Shown here: positions 46,473 through 55,810 of the stretch, piece after piece
Layout of the letters: each line of letters starts with the position of its first letter
How positions within the stretch are numbered: the stretch's first letter is position 1
Origin: Natrarchaeobius chitinivorans
GTDB lineage: Archaea > Halobacteriota > Halobacteria > Halobacteriales > Natrialbaceae
Direction: 5' to 3'
Length of the DNA stretch: 64,000 nucleotides
Assembly: GCF_003841505.1 (NCBI RefSeq)
Contig: NZ_REGA01000006.1
Location: 141,809 to 205,808, forward strand
Translations under genes and position numbers: made by a program
The notes under the pieces: model-generated
What the model saw: only the letters and a program-made list of their open reading frames with translations
The model's database searches: none
Told to the model about the DNA's origin: nothing

Positions 46473-47759
46473 TCAGTCCGCAATGCCGATTTCCTCCTGT
46501 GAGCTTCCGTGGTCGTCTTCCGCCACGTTTTCGGCCTCTGCGTCTCCCTCGGTTTCGGGCGGTTCGAACGTCGGAAACCGGTCCTCGTACGCCGAGTGAT
46601 CCGCCTCGAGTTCCCCGTCCGCGAGCACGCAGTCGTCGAGATCGGATCGGATCGACTCGTGATCCATCTCCGTCCCGATGAGGACGAGCTGGTTGCTTCG
46701 GTCGCCCCACCGATCGTGCCAGAACTCCTCGAGGTCGGGGCGGTCAGCCAACTCCGCCGCTCGTTCGTCGGATGGGAGCGAGTCGATCCACTGGCCGGCC
46801 GGCGCGATCCTGACCGACTGCCCGGCGACGTTGAGCGAGAGCGCCTCGGCCTCGCGGCCAGCGAGCCAGAAGTGACCTTTCGCTCGCACGACCTCGTCCG
46901 GGAACCGGTCGAGCAGGTCCGCAAACCGCTCCGGGTGGAAGGGACGGCGCGCCTCGAAGACGAACGACGTGATTCCGTGTTCCTCCTCGGCCGACTGGTG
47001 GGGTTCCTCGAGTTCCTTGATCCAGCCGGCGGATCGACTCGCCTCCTCGAAGTCGAACCGATCGGTCTCGACGATCGCTTCGGGCTCGATTCGCCCGTGT
47101 TCGGTCCGGAGGATCTCCGCCCGCGGCTGTAACGCCTCGAGCGTGGTCTCGATCGTCTCGAGGGTCGCCTCGTCGACCAGATCGCACTTGTTGAGCAAGA
47201 GGACGTCACAGAACTCGACCTGTTCGACCAGCAGATCGCCGAGGTGTTTTTTCGTCCCGTCGTCGTCGAGGATTTCGTCGGATTCCATCGCCGTCTGGAA
47301 CTGGTGGGCGTCGACGACGGTGACCGTCGTATCGAGGTGACAGCCCGAAAGCGGTTCGATGCCGGTCTCTTCGTAGAACTCCGTTGGATCGAGATCCGAC
47401 TGATCGAACCCGAGGGTGAGCGTCTGGGCGACGGGCAGCGGTTCGGCGACGCCGGTCGACTCGACGACGACGGCGTCGAACTCCCGCTCTGAAGCGGTGA
47501 GTTCACCGATCGCGTCGAGCAGATCGCCGCGCAGTTCACAGCAGATGCAGCCGTTTGATAGTTCGACCAGTTCCTCGTCTTCGTCGGCGATGTCCGAGGA
47601 CTCGGCGACCTGGTCCGCGTCGACGTTCACCTCGCCCATGTCGTTGACGAGTACCGCCAGGTCGTCGTCGCTTTCGCGTAGCACGTGGTTGAGTACCGTC
47701 GTCTTTCCGGCCCCGAGCGTTCCGGACAGTACGGTAACGGGAATCGAGTTTTCGTCCAT
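46473..47759 (-). CDS. CobW/COG0523 GTPase (metallochaperone type)
   Basis: A 428-residue G3E GTPase. P-loop GTLGAGKTTVLNHVL, the CxCC metal site NGCICCELRGDL, Walker B VVVESTGVAEPLPV and NKCD for guanine recognition are all visible. The C-terminal CobW domain spans ~270-380 (FVFEARRPFHPERFADLL). Family members deliver zinc or other metals, often under metal limitation; the metal here is not determined. A 15-bp palindrome lies just upstream and may be the regulator site. The C-terminal 40 residues are a disordered acidic tail. Confidence 0.9.
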   Translation of the reverse strand: MDENSIPVTVLSGTLGAGKTTVLNHVLRESDDDLAVLVNDMGEVNVDADQVAESSDIADEDEELVELSNGCICCELRGDLLDAIGELTASEREFDAVVVESTGVAEPLPVAQTLTLGFDQSDLDPTEFYEETGIEPLSGCHLDTTVTVVDAHQFQTAMESDEILDDDGTKKHLGDLLVEQVEFCDVLLLNKCDLVDEATLETIETTLEALQPRAEILRTEHGRIEPEAIVETDRFDFEEASRSAGWIKELEEPHQSAEEEHGITSFVFEARRPFHPERFADLLDRFPDEVVRAKGHFWLAGREAEALSLNVAGQSVRIAPAGQWIDSLPSDERAAELADRPDLEEFWHDRWGDRSNQLVLIGTEMDHESIRSDLDDCVLADGELEADHSAYEDRFPTFEPPETEGDAEAENVAEDDHGSSQEEIGIAD

Positions 47760-47782
47760 GATTAACAACTCGACCCGAGACG

Positions 47783-47797
47783 TAATAGTAGTTATTA
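47783..47797 (-). promoter_or_regulatory. Palindrome upstream of CobW, possible operator
   Basis: TAATAGTAGTTATTA has perfect 5-bp outer arms around 5 nt and lies 24-38 bp before the CobW ATG. A second AT-rich block with TATA-like TTAACTATATC (minus strand) is just upstream. Position over the promoter suggests repression, possibly by a metal-sensing regulator; this is inference. Confidence 0.4.
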
Positions 47798-47976
47798 TCT
47801 TAGCTGATATAGTTAATAATCAGTCACACGATCGTTCGATGCGAACGACGAGTTACGGGAATCGGAGAAACGACCTGAGTGCGTGTGTCGAACGGCCCAG
47901 ATTCGGGAGGACTTCTGGCCGTCGGCACCGTGTGAGCGCGACCGGTCTCCCGGGTCTGGACACGGGCTGTGTGAAC

Positions 47977-48408
47977 TCATCCCGACGACCGCTCGAGTGC
48001 ACCGTCGCGCGTGTCGGAGGACCTGTGTTCGGTCGCACCCGCCCGACCCTCGTCCGCGAGATACCGTTCGACGTCGGCCACCGTTTCCGTCTCGAGGAGG
48101 ATTTCCAGGCGTCGCTCGAACTCCGCGTCGGAGAGTTCGCCGTCGGCGTACCGAGTGCGCAGCCGCTCGAGCGCGCCGGCGACGTCTTCGTCCGCAGTCG
48201 TCCCGTCTTCGATCGGTTCGTCGTCCGCCTCGCCCACCGCGGCGGCGAACTGCCTGAGTATCTCGCCGCCGAAAACGAACGCGAAGATGGCGACGATGAT
48301 CGCGACACTCGTGTCGATAGCCGCGAGCCCGACGAACGCCAGGAGGACTCCGACGACGACGACGGCAACCGGCATCGAAAGCTCCGCTCCGGACCAGTTT
48401 CCGGCCAT
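47977..48408 (-). CDS. SHOCT-domain membrane protein
   Basis: 143 residues: two hydrophobic helices (MPVAVVVVGVLLAFVGLAAI and VAIIVAIFAFVFGGEIL), a linker, and a C-terminal SHOCT motif (LERLRTRYADGELSDAEFERRLEILL). SHOCT is a short helical oligomerisation module found at protein ends. The ATG at 48408 is chosen because upstream sequence does not look coding. It is divergent from purS. Confidence 0.8.
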   Translation of the reverse strand: MAGNWSGAELSMPVAVVVVGVLLAFVGLAAIDTSVAIIVAIFAFVFGGEILRQFAAAVGEADDEPIEDGTTADEDVAGALERLRTRYADGELSDAEFERRLEILLETETVADVERYLADEGRAGATEHRSSDTRDGALERSSG

Positions 48409-48592
48409 ACACACGTGTTCGAGAACCAACACAAAAAGGGCTGGCATCGGTCTCATCGCCGCACTCGAGCGGCAGGGTCGCTCGTCACCGGTCGAGGGGC
48501 CCGAGGTCGCCCTCTCGCCGGAACTATCCACGATCGTGTATCAGGCATGCGAGGCGAAAGCGTTTTTGAGCACGGTTACGGGGTTTCACGTA

Positions 48593-48844
48593 ATGACCGC
48601 CTACACCGCGACGGTGACGGTTCGACTCAAACACGGCGTCCTCGATCCGGAGGCCGAGACGACACAGCGAGCGCTGGAGCGTCTGGGCTTCGAACTCGAG
48701 GATCTCCGGTCGGCCGACCGGTTCGAGATCGACCTCGAGGCCGAGTCGGCCGAGAGCGCGCGCGAGCGAGCGAGTGAGATGGCAGAACGACTGCTGGCGA
48801 ACCCGACCATCCACGACTTCGACGTGGAGGTCGTCGATCGGTAG
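48593..48844 (+). CDS. purS: FGAM synthase subunit PurS
   Basis: An 83-residue small subunit of phosphoribosylformylglycinamidine synthase. TATVTVRLKHGVLDPEAETTQRALERLGF is the standard PurS start, ending in IHDFDVEVV. It bridges PurL and PurQ so ammonia can pass. purQ follows after about 60 bp. purL is not in the window. Confidence 0.95.
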   Translation: MTAYTATVTVRLKHGVLDPEAETTQRALERLGFELEDLRSADRFEIDLEAESAESARERASEMAERLLANPTIHDFDVEVVDR

Positions 48845-48903
48845 ATGATCGTCACGACCACGCCGACCGAACCCGTCGGTTCCACCACCATGGGGTGGGA
48901 ACT

Positions 48904-49590
48904 GTGACGGTTTCGGTCGTCCGCTTCGGCGGATCGAACTGCGACCGCGACGCAGAACGGGCACTCGAGCACCTCGAGATCGACGCGGAGATCGTCTGGC
49001 ACGAGGACGGACTCCCCGACGACGCGACCGGCGTCGTCCTCCCGGGTGGATTCTCCTACGGGGATTACCTCCGCGCGGGGGCGATGGCGGCCCGATCGCC
49101 GATCCTCGAGGACGTCCGAGCGGCTGCGGCCGACGGCGTTCCGGTGCTCGGCGTCTGCAACGGGGCACAGATCGGCTGTGAGTCCGGACTCACCGACGGT
49201 GCGTTTACGACGAACGAGAGCGCCCGCTTCCAGTGTGAACACGTCTACCTCCGCGTCGAGCGCGACGATACGCCATGGACGGCCGCGTACGACGAAGGCG
49301 ACGTCATCCGAATCCCGATCGCACATGGAGAGGGACGCTACGAGGTCGGCGACGACCGTCTGGCGGAACTCGAGTCGGCGGATCGCGTCCTGTTTCGGTA
49401 CTGCGACGCCGACGGTGCGGTGACCGACGGGGCGAACCCCAACGGCTCGAAACACAACGTCGCGGGCATTCTCGGTGAGCGCGACACCGTCGCGGTGTTG
49501 ATGCCACATCCCGAACGAGCAACCCTTCCGGACGTCGGTCCGACGGACGGCCAGGGGGTTCTCCGGGGATTCGACGAAGTCACACTATAA
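48904..49590 (+). CDS. purQ: FGAM synthase glutaminase subunit PurQ
   Basis: A 228-residue class I glutamine amidotransferase. The nucleophile is Cys in VLGVCNGAQIG, and the catalytic His/Glu are in MPHPERATLP. GGFSYGDYLRAGAMA is the PurQ-specific block. It releases ammonia from glutamine for FGAR amidation. GTG at 48904 gives MTVSVVRFGGSNCDRD; a GTG 9 bp upstream would add three residues. Confidence 0.95.
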   Translation: MTVSVVRFGGSNCDRDAERALEHLEIDAEIVWHEDGLPDDATGVVLPGGFSYGDYLRAGAMAARSPILEDVRAAAADGVPVLGVCNGAQIGCESGLTDGAFTTNESARFQCEHVYLRVERDDTPWTAAYDEGDVIRIPIAHGEGRYEVGDDRLAELESADRVLFRYCDADGAVTDGANPNGSKHNVAGILGERDTVAVLMPHPERATLPDVGPTDGQGVLRGFDEVTL

Positions 49591-49619
49591 ACCGGGAACA
49601 AAAGTCCCTGAAACGACCT

Positions 49620-49690
49620 GCTGTACGTCAATCCCGTGGGACGTTCCGTCCCGGTCTCACCGGTACATCGATACAGCAATCCGTCTGGAA
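49620..49690. repeat. Weaker palindrome next to family 2 copy B
   Basis: GCTGTACGTCAATCCC ... GATACAGCAATCCGT has outer GCTGTA/TACAGC and inner GGGACG/CGTCCC pairs. The TACAGCAATCCGT end resembles family 2 ends (TACAGTAATCCGTAT). It lies between the purQ stop and copy B and may be a decayed relative. Confidence 0.45.
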
Positions 49691-49700
49691 CTGACTCCTC

Positions 49701-49781
49701 ATACGGATTACTGTAACTGTGTACCGGCGCACCCGCGACCCGGGGACGGGTGCGCCGGTAATGATTTACAGTAAACCGTAT
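49701..49781. repeat. Family 2 intergenic palindrome, complete copy B
   Basis: 81 bp from ATACGGATTACTGTAACTG to TTACAGTAAACCGTAT with core ACCGGCGCACCCG/CGGGTGCGCCGGT. It matches the reverse complement of 28829-28910 at all but a few positions. It lies between purQ and the histidine kinase. Confidence 0.88.
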
Positions 49782-49813
49782 CAAACCACGATTTACCTCC
49801 AACAGTAATATCG

Positions 49814-52195
49814 GTGGAGGCCATCGGTCCTGCTAGACCGAGTGAATATCACGTGAGCCACTCCGAGATTCGCGTCGTCTACGTCGATCCATCCCCCACA
49901 GCAACGGTCCAGGAGGCGCTCGACGCTCTCGACGCAACGGTCGACGTCGTCGAAACGACGGCCGAGTGTCTCTCGCGGCTGTCGGCCGACGCAGTTCACT
50001 GTGTCCTCACGACCGACCGCCTCCCCGAGAGCGACTGCGTCGACCTCTGCCGGCGGGTTCGGAGTCACGCTCCCGAGACGTCCATCGTCGCCTGTCCGTC
50101 GGCGGGATCGGAGGAACTGGCGGGCGAACTCGTGGCCGCCGGAGTCGACGGCTACGTCCCCCAGTCACAGGAGCCCGAGACAATTCGGTCACGGATCGAC
50201 GGCGTCCTCGAGGACCACGACCCGTCCGACTCGAGTCTCGAGCCAGCGCCCGATCGGATCGGTCGTGACCGGGAACTCGAGTGGACGAAGACGGTCGTCG
50301 AGGCCGTCGGCGATAGCGTCTACGGTCTCGACCTGGACGGCCGGTTCGTCACCGTCAACGACAGTTTGACGGAACTGACCGGCTACAATCGCGAGGAACT
50401 CGTCGGCGAACACGTGTCGACGATCTTCACCGACGATGGATTCGAACGAGGCCGCAGTCGCGTTCGGTCGCTGCTCGACGCACCTCGCGATAGCGTCGAA
50501 ACCTACGAGGGCCGAGTCACCACTCGACGTGGGGAACACGTTCCATCCGAGATGACCGCGACGCTTCTGTACTCGGAGGGCGAACCCGACGGAATCGTCG
50601 GGATTATCCGGGACGTAAGCGACCGAAAGCGGATCGAACGGGAACTCGTCGATAGCAAGGCGAAAATCGAGAGCCTCCACGGGATCGCGTCCGAACTCGA
50701 CGACTGTCACACACATCAGGACGTCTACGATCTGACCGTCGAAGCGGCCGAAGAGGTGTTGAACTTCGACGTCTGCGTCGTCGACAGCGTACAGGGGGAG
50801 TACCTCGTCAAGGAGGCGATTTCGTCCGAACTGGACGGCACGTCACTCGAGCGGATGCCGATCGACGAAGGCATCGCCGGAAAAACCCATCGACACTGCC
50901 GTACGTACCGCGTCGCCGATCTCCGGGCGGACGACGACGCCGCCGCGACGAAGACGGCGTTTCGATCGGTGTTGAGCGTCCCGATCGGCGACCGTGGCGT
51001 CTTCCAGGCGGTTTCGACCGAGGTCGGTGCCTTCGACGACGAGGACGAAGAACTCGCCGAACTGTTGCTCTCTCACGTGCAAAATGCCCTCGAGCGGATC
51101 GACTTCGAACACCAGCTTCGAACCGAACGTGATCGGTTCGCCGCGCTGTTCGAGAACGTCCCTGACGCCGTCGTCATCGGACGCCACGACGACGGAGACG
51201 TGCCGATCGTCGAGTCGATCAACCCCGCGTTCGAGCGAATCTTCGGCTACGACGAGTCCGAACTCGTCGGCAAAGCGCTCGACGAGTTCATCGTCCCCAC
51301 TGGGGACGCCGCCGAAGCGCGGACGTTCAACCGGCTCAGCGCTCGCGGCGAAGTCGTCGAGGGCGAGGTCAAACGCATCTCCGTCGACGGCCTTCGCGAT
51401 TTCATGGTCCGGCTCGTCCCGGTCGAAACTGAGGACACCTCGGAGACCGTGTTCGGACTGTACACCGACGTCACCGAACGAAAACGACGACGAAAACGGG
51501 TCGAGATCCTCAATCGCGTGTTACGCCACGACCTGCGCAACGGCATGAACATCGTCAGGGGGTGTGCCGAGATGCTCGAGGAAGCCGTCTCGGACGAGCA
51601 GTCCCAGTACGCGGAGGTGATCCGAGAGCGCTCGACCGACCTCGTCGAACTCGCCGAAAAAACCCGTGCAGCCGAACGGACTCTCGAGAACGGCGAATCG
51701 GCGATCGATCCCATCGACGTCTCCGACGCGGTCAGACAGGCGACAGCCGCGCTCCATCGGGACCATCCAGACGCCGCCGTCGAGTGTTCGGCTCCGGAGC
51801 GCTGTTTCGCCCGCGCCGGCGACTCCTTCGAGACGGCTATCCGACAGGTAATCGAAAACGCGATCGAACACAACGACAGGTCGACGCCGACCGTCGAAAT
51901 CTCGCTGTCCGACCGGCCGGAAGACGGACTGGTCCGACTGTCCATCGCCGATAACGGACCTGGGATCCCCGACGAAGAGCGCGAACTCCTCGAGGAGGAC
52001 CGCGAGATCACCCAGCTTCGACACGCCAGCGGCCTCGGACTCTGGCTGGTCAACTGGGCAGTCACCCAGACCGGCGGTCGACTCCGGTTCGAGGAGAACG
52101 ATCCGCGAGGAACCGTCGTCGTCCTCGAGGTTCCGCGCGTCGATACGGAGACGATTCCTGCCGGTCCCAACCGTCCTCCCATGGACGGGGGATGA
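49814..52195 (+). CDS. Receiver-PAS-GAF-PAS sensor histidine kinase
   Basis: A 793-residue soluble sensor kinase with no membrane helix. Residues ~15-130 form a receiver-like domain (VLTTDRLPESD holds the candidate phospho-Asp). PAS 1 follows (ELEWTKTVVEAVGDSVYGLDL ... DVSDRKRIERE), then a GAF domain (~290-430) and PAS 2 (RFAALFENVPDAVVIG ... DVTERKRRRK). HisKA has VLRHDLRNGMNI and HATPase has VIENAIEHND, DNGPGIP and GLGLWLVNW. The fused receiver may act as phosphorelay or be regulatory. The partner is not evident. GTG start; a later start at residue 16 (VSHSEIRVVYVD) is possible. Confidence 0.9.
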   Translation: MEAIGPARPSEYHVSHSEIRVVYVDPSPTATVQEALDALDATVDVVETTAECLSRLSADAVHCVLTTDRLPESDCVDLCRRVRSHAPETSIVACPSAGSEELAGELVAAGVDGYVPQSQEPETIRSRIDGVLEDHDPSDSSLEPAPDRIGRDRELEWTKTVVEAVGDSVYGLDLDGRFVTVNDSLTELTGYNREELVGEHVSTIFTDDGFERGRSRVRSLLDAPRDSVETYEGRVTTRRGEHVPSEMTATLLYSEGEPDGIVGIIRDVSDRKRIERELVDSKAKIESLHGIASELDDCHTHQDVYDLTVEAAEEVLNFDVCVVDSVQGEYLVKEAISSELDGTSLERMPIDEGIAGKTHRHCRTYRVADLRADDDAAATKTAFRSVLSVPIGDRGVFQAVSTEVGAFDDEDEELAELLLSHVQNALERIDFEHQLRTERDRFAALFENVPDAVVIGRHDDGDVPIVESINPAFERIFGYDESELVGKALDEFIVPTGDAAEARTFNRLSARGEVVEGEVKRISVDGLRDFMVRLVPVETEDTSETVFGLYTDVTERKRRRKRVEILNRVLRHDLRNGMNIVRGCAEMLEEAVSDEQSQYAEVIRERSTDLVELAEKTRAAERTLENGESAIDPIDVSDAVRQATAALHRDHPDAAVECSAPERCFARAGDSFETAIRQVIENAIEHNDRSTPTVEISLSDRPEDGLVRLSIADNGPGIPDEERELLEEDREITQLRHASGLGLWLVNWAVTQTGGRLRFEENDPRGTVVVLEVPRVDTETIPAGPNRPPMDGG

Positions 52196-52249
52196 CGGTC
52201 TGTTGGTCTTCGAACACAGGATTCGTGTTCGACCACGTCGCGGGTCGTA

Positions 52250-52549
52250 TCAGGGAGACGGAGCGTACAACGAGTACGCGATTACGAGAAACCCTGCAAG
52301 CATCAACAGACTCTCGAGGAGCAGCCCTAGCCGAAGCGACACCTCGAGCAGTTCGTAAAACATCCCCGCGAAGACCAGCCCGAGCGTGACGAGTCCGAAC
52401 CCGGTCGCGAGATATCCAAGCGCCGGCTGTCGGGTTCGGCGATAGGCCCTGTACGCGAAAAGCGTGATGAGGCTACCGACGACCAGCACGAGGGTTTTGA
52501 CCACGGCGAGTGCGATCGCGGTCGTCGTCCCGATGGCGTCCGGACTCAT
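52250..52549 (-). CDS. DUF7521-like three-helix membrane protein
   Basis: 99 residues. AIALAVVKTLVLVVGSLITLFAYRAYRRTR gives the first helix and the conserved YRAYRRT turn. ALGYLATGFGLVTLGLVFAG and LLLESLLMLAGFLVIAYSLY follow. This is the haloarchaeal DUF7521 pattern. The function is unknown. It usually accompanies an HTH regulator, but none is beside it here. It is divergent from the CDGSH gene. Confidence 0.75.
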   Translation of the reverse strand: MSPDAIGTTTAIALAVVKTLVLVVGSLITLFAYRAYRRTRQPALGYLATGFGLVTLGLVFAGMFYELLEVSLRLGLLLESLLMLAGFLVIAYSLYAPSP

Positions 52550-52654
52550 CGATACTACTCGGTTCGAAATTCGCGACGACGGGCAAGTAGTTTCCGTTCC
52601 TCGCTTCGCTTCAATACCCCAATCGTTTCGTTCCGGTGGATCCGACACGCCCGT

Positions 52655-52945
52655 ATGTCACGACTCGTCGAACTCGAGGCGACCGGCCCCCGAAAACTCG
52701 ATCCCGAGGACATCGACGGCGAAAAGGGAGACGTCGCGATCTGTCAGTGCGGCCTCTCGGCTTCTTTCCCGTTCTGTGACGGAAGCCATCGGCGGACGGC
52801 CGACGAAGACGGCAATACGGTCTACGTCTACGAGAACGGGAAGCGATCCGCGGTCGAACGTGTCGTTACTGTCGACGCCGACGACGCGGTGGGTACTGAT
52901 AACGACGACACGGACCCGACCGACACGTGGACCGCTGATCGTTGA
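52655..52945 (+). CDS. CDGSH iron-sulfur protein
   Basis: A 96-residue mitoNEET-like protein. The cluster motif is CQCGLSASFPFCDGSH (3 Cys, 1 His ligands), followed by an acidic tail of about 30 residues. It binds a 2Fe-2S cluster for electron or cluster transfer. It ends 30 bp from the convergent P-type ATPase gene. Confidence 0.92.
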   Translation: MSRLVELEATGPRKLDPEDIDGEKGDVAICQCGLSASFPFCDGSHRRTADEDGNTVYVYENGKRSAVERVVTVDADDAVGTDNDDTDPTDTWTADR

Positions 52946-52975
52946 GGCCGAATACGCAAACTGTCGTCGACCGGC

Positions 52976-55588
52976 TCACATCGATCGCGTGGAGTTCACC
53001 ACCACGAGCGCGCTGCTCGCCGCCATCGCGACCGCCGCAAAAAGCGGGTTCAACAGGCCGGTGATCGCCAGCGGAATCGCCACCCCGTTGTAGACGAACG
53101 CCCAGCCGAGGTTCTCGCGAACCCGTCGGTTGGTGCCCGCTGCGACCTCGAACGTCTCCACGACGGCCGTCAGATCGTCCTCGAGGACGACCGCGTCGGC
53201 CGCGTCGGTCGCGAGGGTAGTTGCGCTCCCCATCGCGATGCCGACGTCCGCGGCCGCGAGCGCCGGCGCGTCGTTGCTCCCGTCGCCGACCATCGCGACG
53301 GTGCCTCGAGCCCGCAGTCGCCGGACGGTCTCGGCTTTCGCCTCCGGCGGAACGCCCGCGAACACCTCGTCGACGCCGTCGACGGCGCGAAACCGGTCGA
53401 CCGACGCCCCGTCGTCGCCGGTGAGCACGACGACTTCCCGTCCCTTCGCGAGCGAGTCGACTGCGTCGCGCCACCGGTCGCGAGGGGCGTCGCCGACGAC
53501 GATCACGCCCCTGACCTGTCCCCCCCAGCCGACGGTGACCGGCACGTCGCCGGCCGCTCGAGCGTCCGCGACCTGTGACTCGAGGGCGGCCGAAACCGAC
53601 AGCCCCCGCTCGCGACACCAGTCGGGGTGGCCGACCGCGACGCGTTCTCCCTCGACGACTGCGCTGACGCCCCGCCGATCGCGCTCGAACCCGTCGACTG
53701 CGGCCTCGAGATTGTCACAGCCATTGGAGGGGGTTGCGGCCTCGAGTTCCCCGTCTGGATCGGTCACGGCCTCGAGATCCTCGTCTGGATCGGTCACGTT
53801 CGCGAGCTCATCGCCTGGATCGGTCGCGGACGCATCCAGTCGCTCGGACGCTGCGGCCGCGATGGCGGCCCCGATCGGATGCTCGGAGAGCGATTCCACC
53901 GCGCCAGCGCGGGCGAGCACCCTGCCTGCGTCCTCGTTCGATTCCTCGGTATCGTCTGCGTAGACGCCATCGACCGTCATCGATCCCGTCGTCAGCGTCC
54001 CGGTCTTGTCGAGGACGACGACGTCGACATCGGGAGCGTCCTCGAAGATCGTCTCCGCCACGACGACGATCCCGCGTTTCGCGGCCGTCTGGACCCCGGA
54101 TGCGATCGCAAGCGGCGTCGCGAGCCCGAGCGCGCAGGGACAGGAGACGATGACCACGGTCAGCCCGACCAGCAGCGAAGTCGAGAGACTCGAACCGGTC
54201 GCGAGCAACAGCGCGGTCACGATCGTGGCGAGGGCGAGGACGAGCGGGACGAAGATCGTTGCGAGCCTGTCGGCGAGACGCTGGACGCCGGGACGGGAAC
54301 TCTGGATCGACCACATGATCGAGACGAGTCGATCGAGCGTACTCTCGGCGTCCGGCCCGACCTCGAGGACGAGCGGGGCGTCGGTGACGACCGTCCCGCC
54401 GCGGACCGGATCACCAGGTCCTTTGTCGGCGGGCATCGACTCGCCGGTCACCAGCGACTCGTCGACGGCGGCCGTTCCCTCGAGTACGTCCCCGTCGAGT
54501 GGGACTCGCTCGCCGGGCCGGACGAGCAGGTGATCGCCGGGTTCGACCGCCTCGAGCGGAACCGTCTCGCCGTCGGCCCGGCGGGCTTCGTCGACGCGTT
54601 GCTCCGTCAGATCGGAGAGCAATCCCGCGGCCCGGCGTTTGATCCGCTCTTCGTAGTACGTCCCCGCGGTGACGACCAGGACGATTGCGACGCTCACGTC
54701 GAAGTAGAGGTCGGTTCGACCGAGCGCCATCGCGAGCGTGCTGTAGGCGTACGCGCCGACGGCCGCGGTCGTGACGAGCAGGTCCATATTCGGCATCCCC
54801 GCCCGCAGGCTGACGAACGCGCCACGGAGGATGGGATACCCCGTATAAAAGAGGACGAACGAGGTCATCAGCCAGATGTTCACCGCCAGATAGTAGCCGT
54901 CGTAGCCGCCGAAATCGACGACCGGATCGTAGCCGAAGTACGTCGGATACAGAAAGACCGCGTACCACACCATCACCATCATCCCGAAGAGGCCGCCCCC
55001 GATCAGGAATTTCACGAGCGCCTGGTCGCGGCCCGATTCGTCCGAATCGGTTCCCCGCTCGCGAGCGGTGTAGCCGTACCCCGAGACGATCTCGGGGAGG
55101 TCGTCGGGCTCGAGCCGATCCGGATCGTACGCCACCCGAACAGTCTCGGTCGCGTAGCTCGCGTCGACCGACAGGACGCCGTCCGTCGACTCCGCCGTCG
55201 CCTCGAGAAACGCCTCGCAGGTCGAACAGTGCATTCCCTCGACGGCGAGAAACTCCTCGTCCGCGTCGCTCGCTGGCGGTTCGATACCGTCGGTTCCCTC
55301 GGAGCGGTCTCCGTCGTCGGCGATCGCACTCGATCGCCCGATACGGTCACGAACCTCGCTCTCCTCGACGTCGTCGACGGTCTCGAGCGTACGATGAACC
55401 TCCAGACAGCCGCGACAGCAAAACGTTCCGTCGACGCTGGCTGCGGTAACGGGATCGGACGGCGTCGGAAGCGAACACAGCGTACACTCCCCTTCCGGGT
55501 CGTCATCTACCGGCCCGTTCGCGTCGGTCACGCTTCGCTCGTCGGAGGCGGACTGGCCGGCATCTGGAGCGGATCCTGATCGGGTCAT
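52976..55588 (-). CDS. Copper-type heavy-metal P1B ATPase (CopA/CtpA-FixI-like)
   Basis: About 870 residues. The N-terminus has a Cys-rich zinc-ribbon-like domain (CTLC and CCRGC, ~35-65) and then an HMA domain with GMHCSTC (~115-165). Eight membrane helices are likely. The ion motif is SCPCALGLATP, and the phosphorylation loop DKTGTLTTG and hinge VGDGSNDAPALAAADVGIAMG are complete. TGES is present as VTGESMPADKG. A P1B ATPase with a Cys-rich N-terminus next to a terminal oxidase operon suggests copper supply to the CuA/CuB centres. The N-domain contains a triplicated acidic insert (see 53735-53821). The frame also permits an ATG 21 bp upstream. Confidence 0.9.
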   Translation of the reverse strand: MTRSGSAPDAGQSASDERSVTDANGPVDDDPEGECTLCSLPTPSDPVTAASVDGTFCCRGCLEVHRTLETVDDVEESEVRDRIGRSSAIADDGDRSEGTDGIEPPASDADEEFLAVEGMHCSTCEAFLEATAESTDGVLSVDASYATETVRVAYDPDRLEPDDLPEIVSGYGYTARERGTDSDESGRDQALVKFLIGGGLFGMMVMVWYAVFLYPTYFGYDPVVDFGGYDGYYLAVNIWLMTSFVLFYTGYPILRGAFVSLRAGMPNMDLLVTTAAVGAYAYSTLAMALGRTDLYFDVSVAIVLVVTAGTYYEERIKRRAAGLLSDLTEQRVDEARRADGETVPLEAVEPGDHLLVRPGERVPLDGDVLEGTAAVDESLVTGESMPADKGPGDPVRGGTVVTDAPLVLEVGPDAESTLDRLVSIMWSIQSSRPGVQRLADRLATIFVPLVLALATIVTALLLATGSSLSTSLLVGLTVVIVSCPCALGLATPLAIASGVQTAAKRGIVVVAETIFEDAPDVDVVVLDKTGTLTTGSMTVDGVYADDTEESNEDAGRVLARAGAVESLSEHPIGAAIAAAASERLDASATDPGDELANVTDPDEDLEAVTDPDGELEAATPSNGCDNLEAAVDGFERDRRGVSAVVEGERVAVGHPDWCRERGLSVSAALESQVADARAAGDVPVTVGWGGQVRGVIVVGDAPRDRWRDAVDSLAKGREVVVLTGDDGASVDRFRAVDGVDEVFAGVPPEAKAETVRRLRARGTVAMVGDGSNDAPALAAADVGIAMGSATTLATDAADAVVLEDDLTAVVETFEVAAGTNRRVRENLGWAFVYNGVAIPLAITGLLNPLFAAVAMAASSALVVVNSTRSM
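53735..53821 (-). repeat. Three ~30-bp repeats inside the P-type ATPase gene
   Basis: They encode DPGDELANVT, DPDEDLEAVT and DPDGELEAAT in the nucleotide-binding domain. The frame is kept. It is an acidic insertion that most relatives would not be expected to have. Confidence 0.75.
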
Positions 55589-55810
55589 CGACTCGAAAAT
55601 CGCCCGCAAGCGTGGTTCGCTGTGTCTCGGACTCGAGTGGAAACCGAAGTCCGTCGAGTTCGAGCGGGGTTCGCAGTGTCTCGAGGGACAGTTACACGAG
55701 TCGACGGCGAGCGGGATATATTCCTCCCGTCTTCGAGCGCCTCTCGAGACCGGTGACTCCGGGAGGGCGGTGACATTACCACGACCTCGCGCCGTGATCG
55801 TCCATCGACG

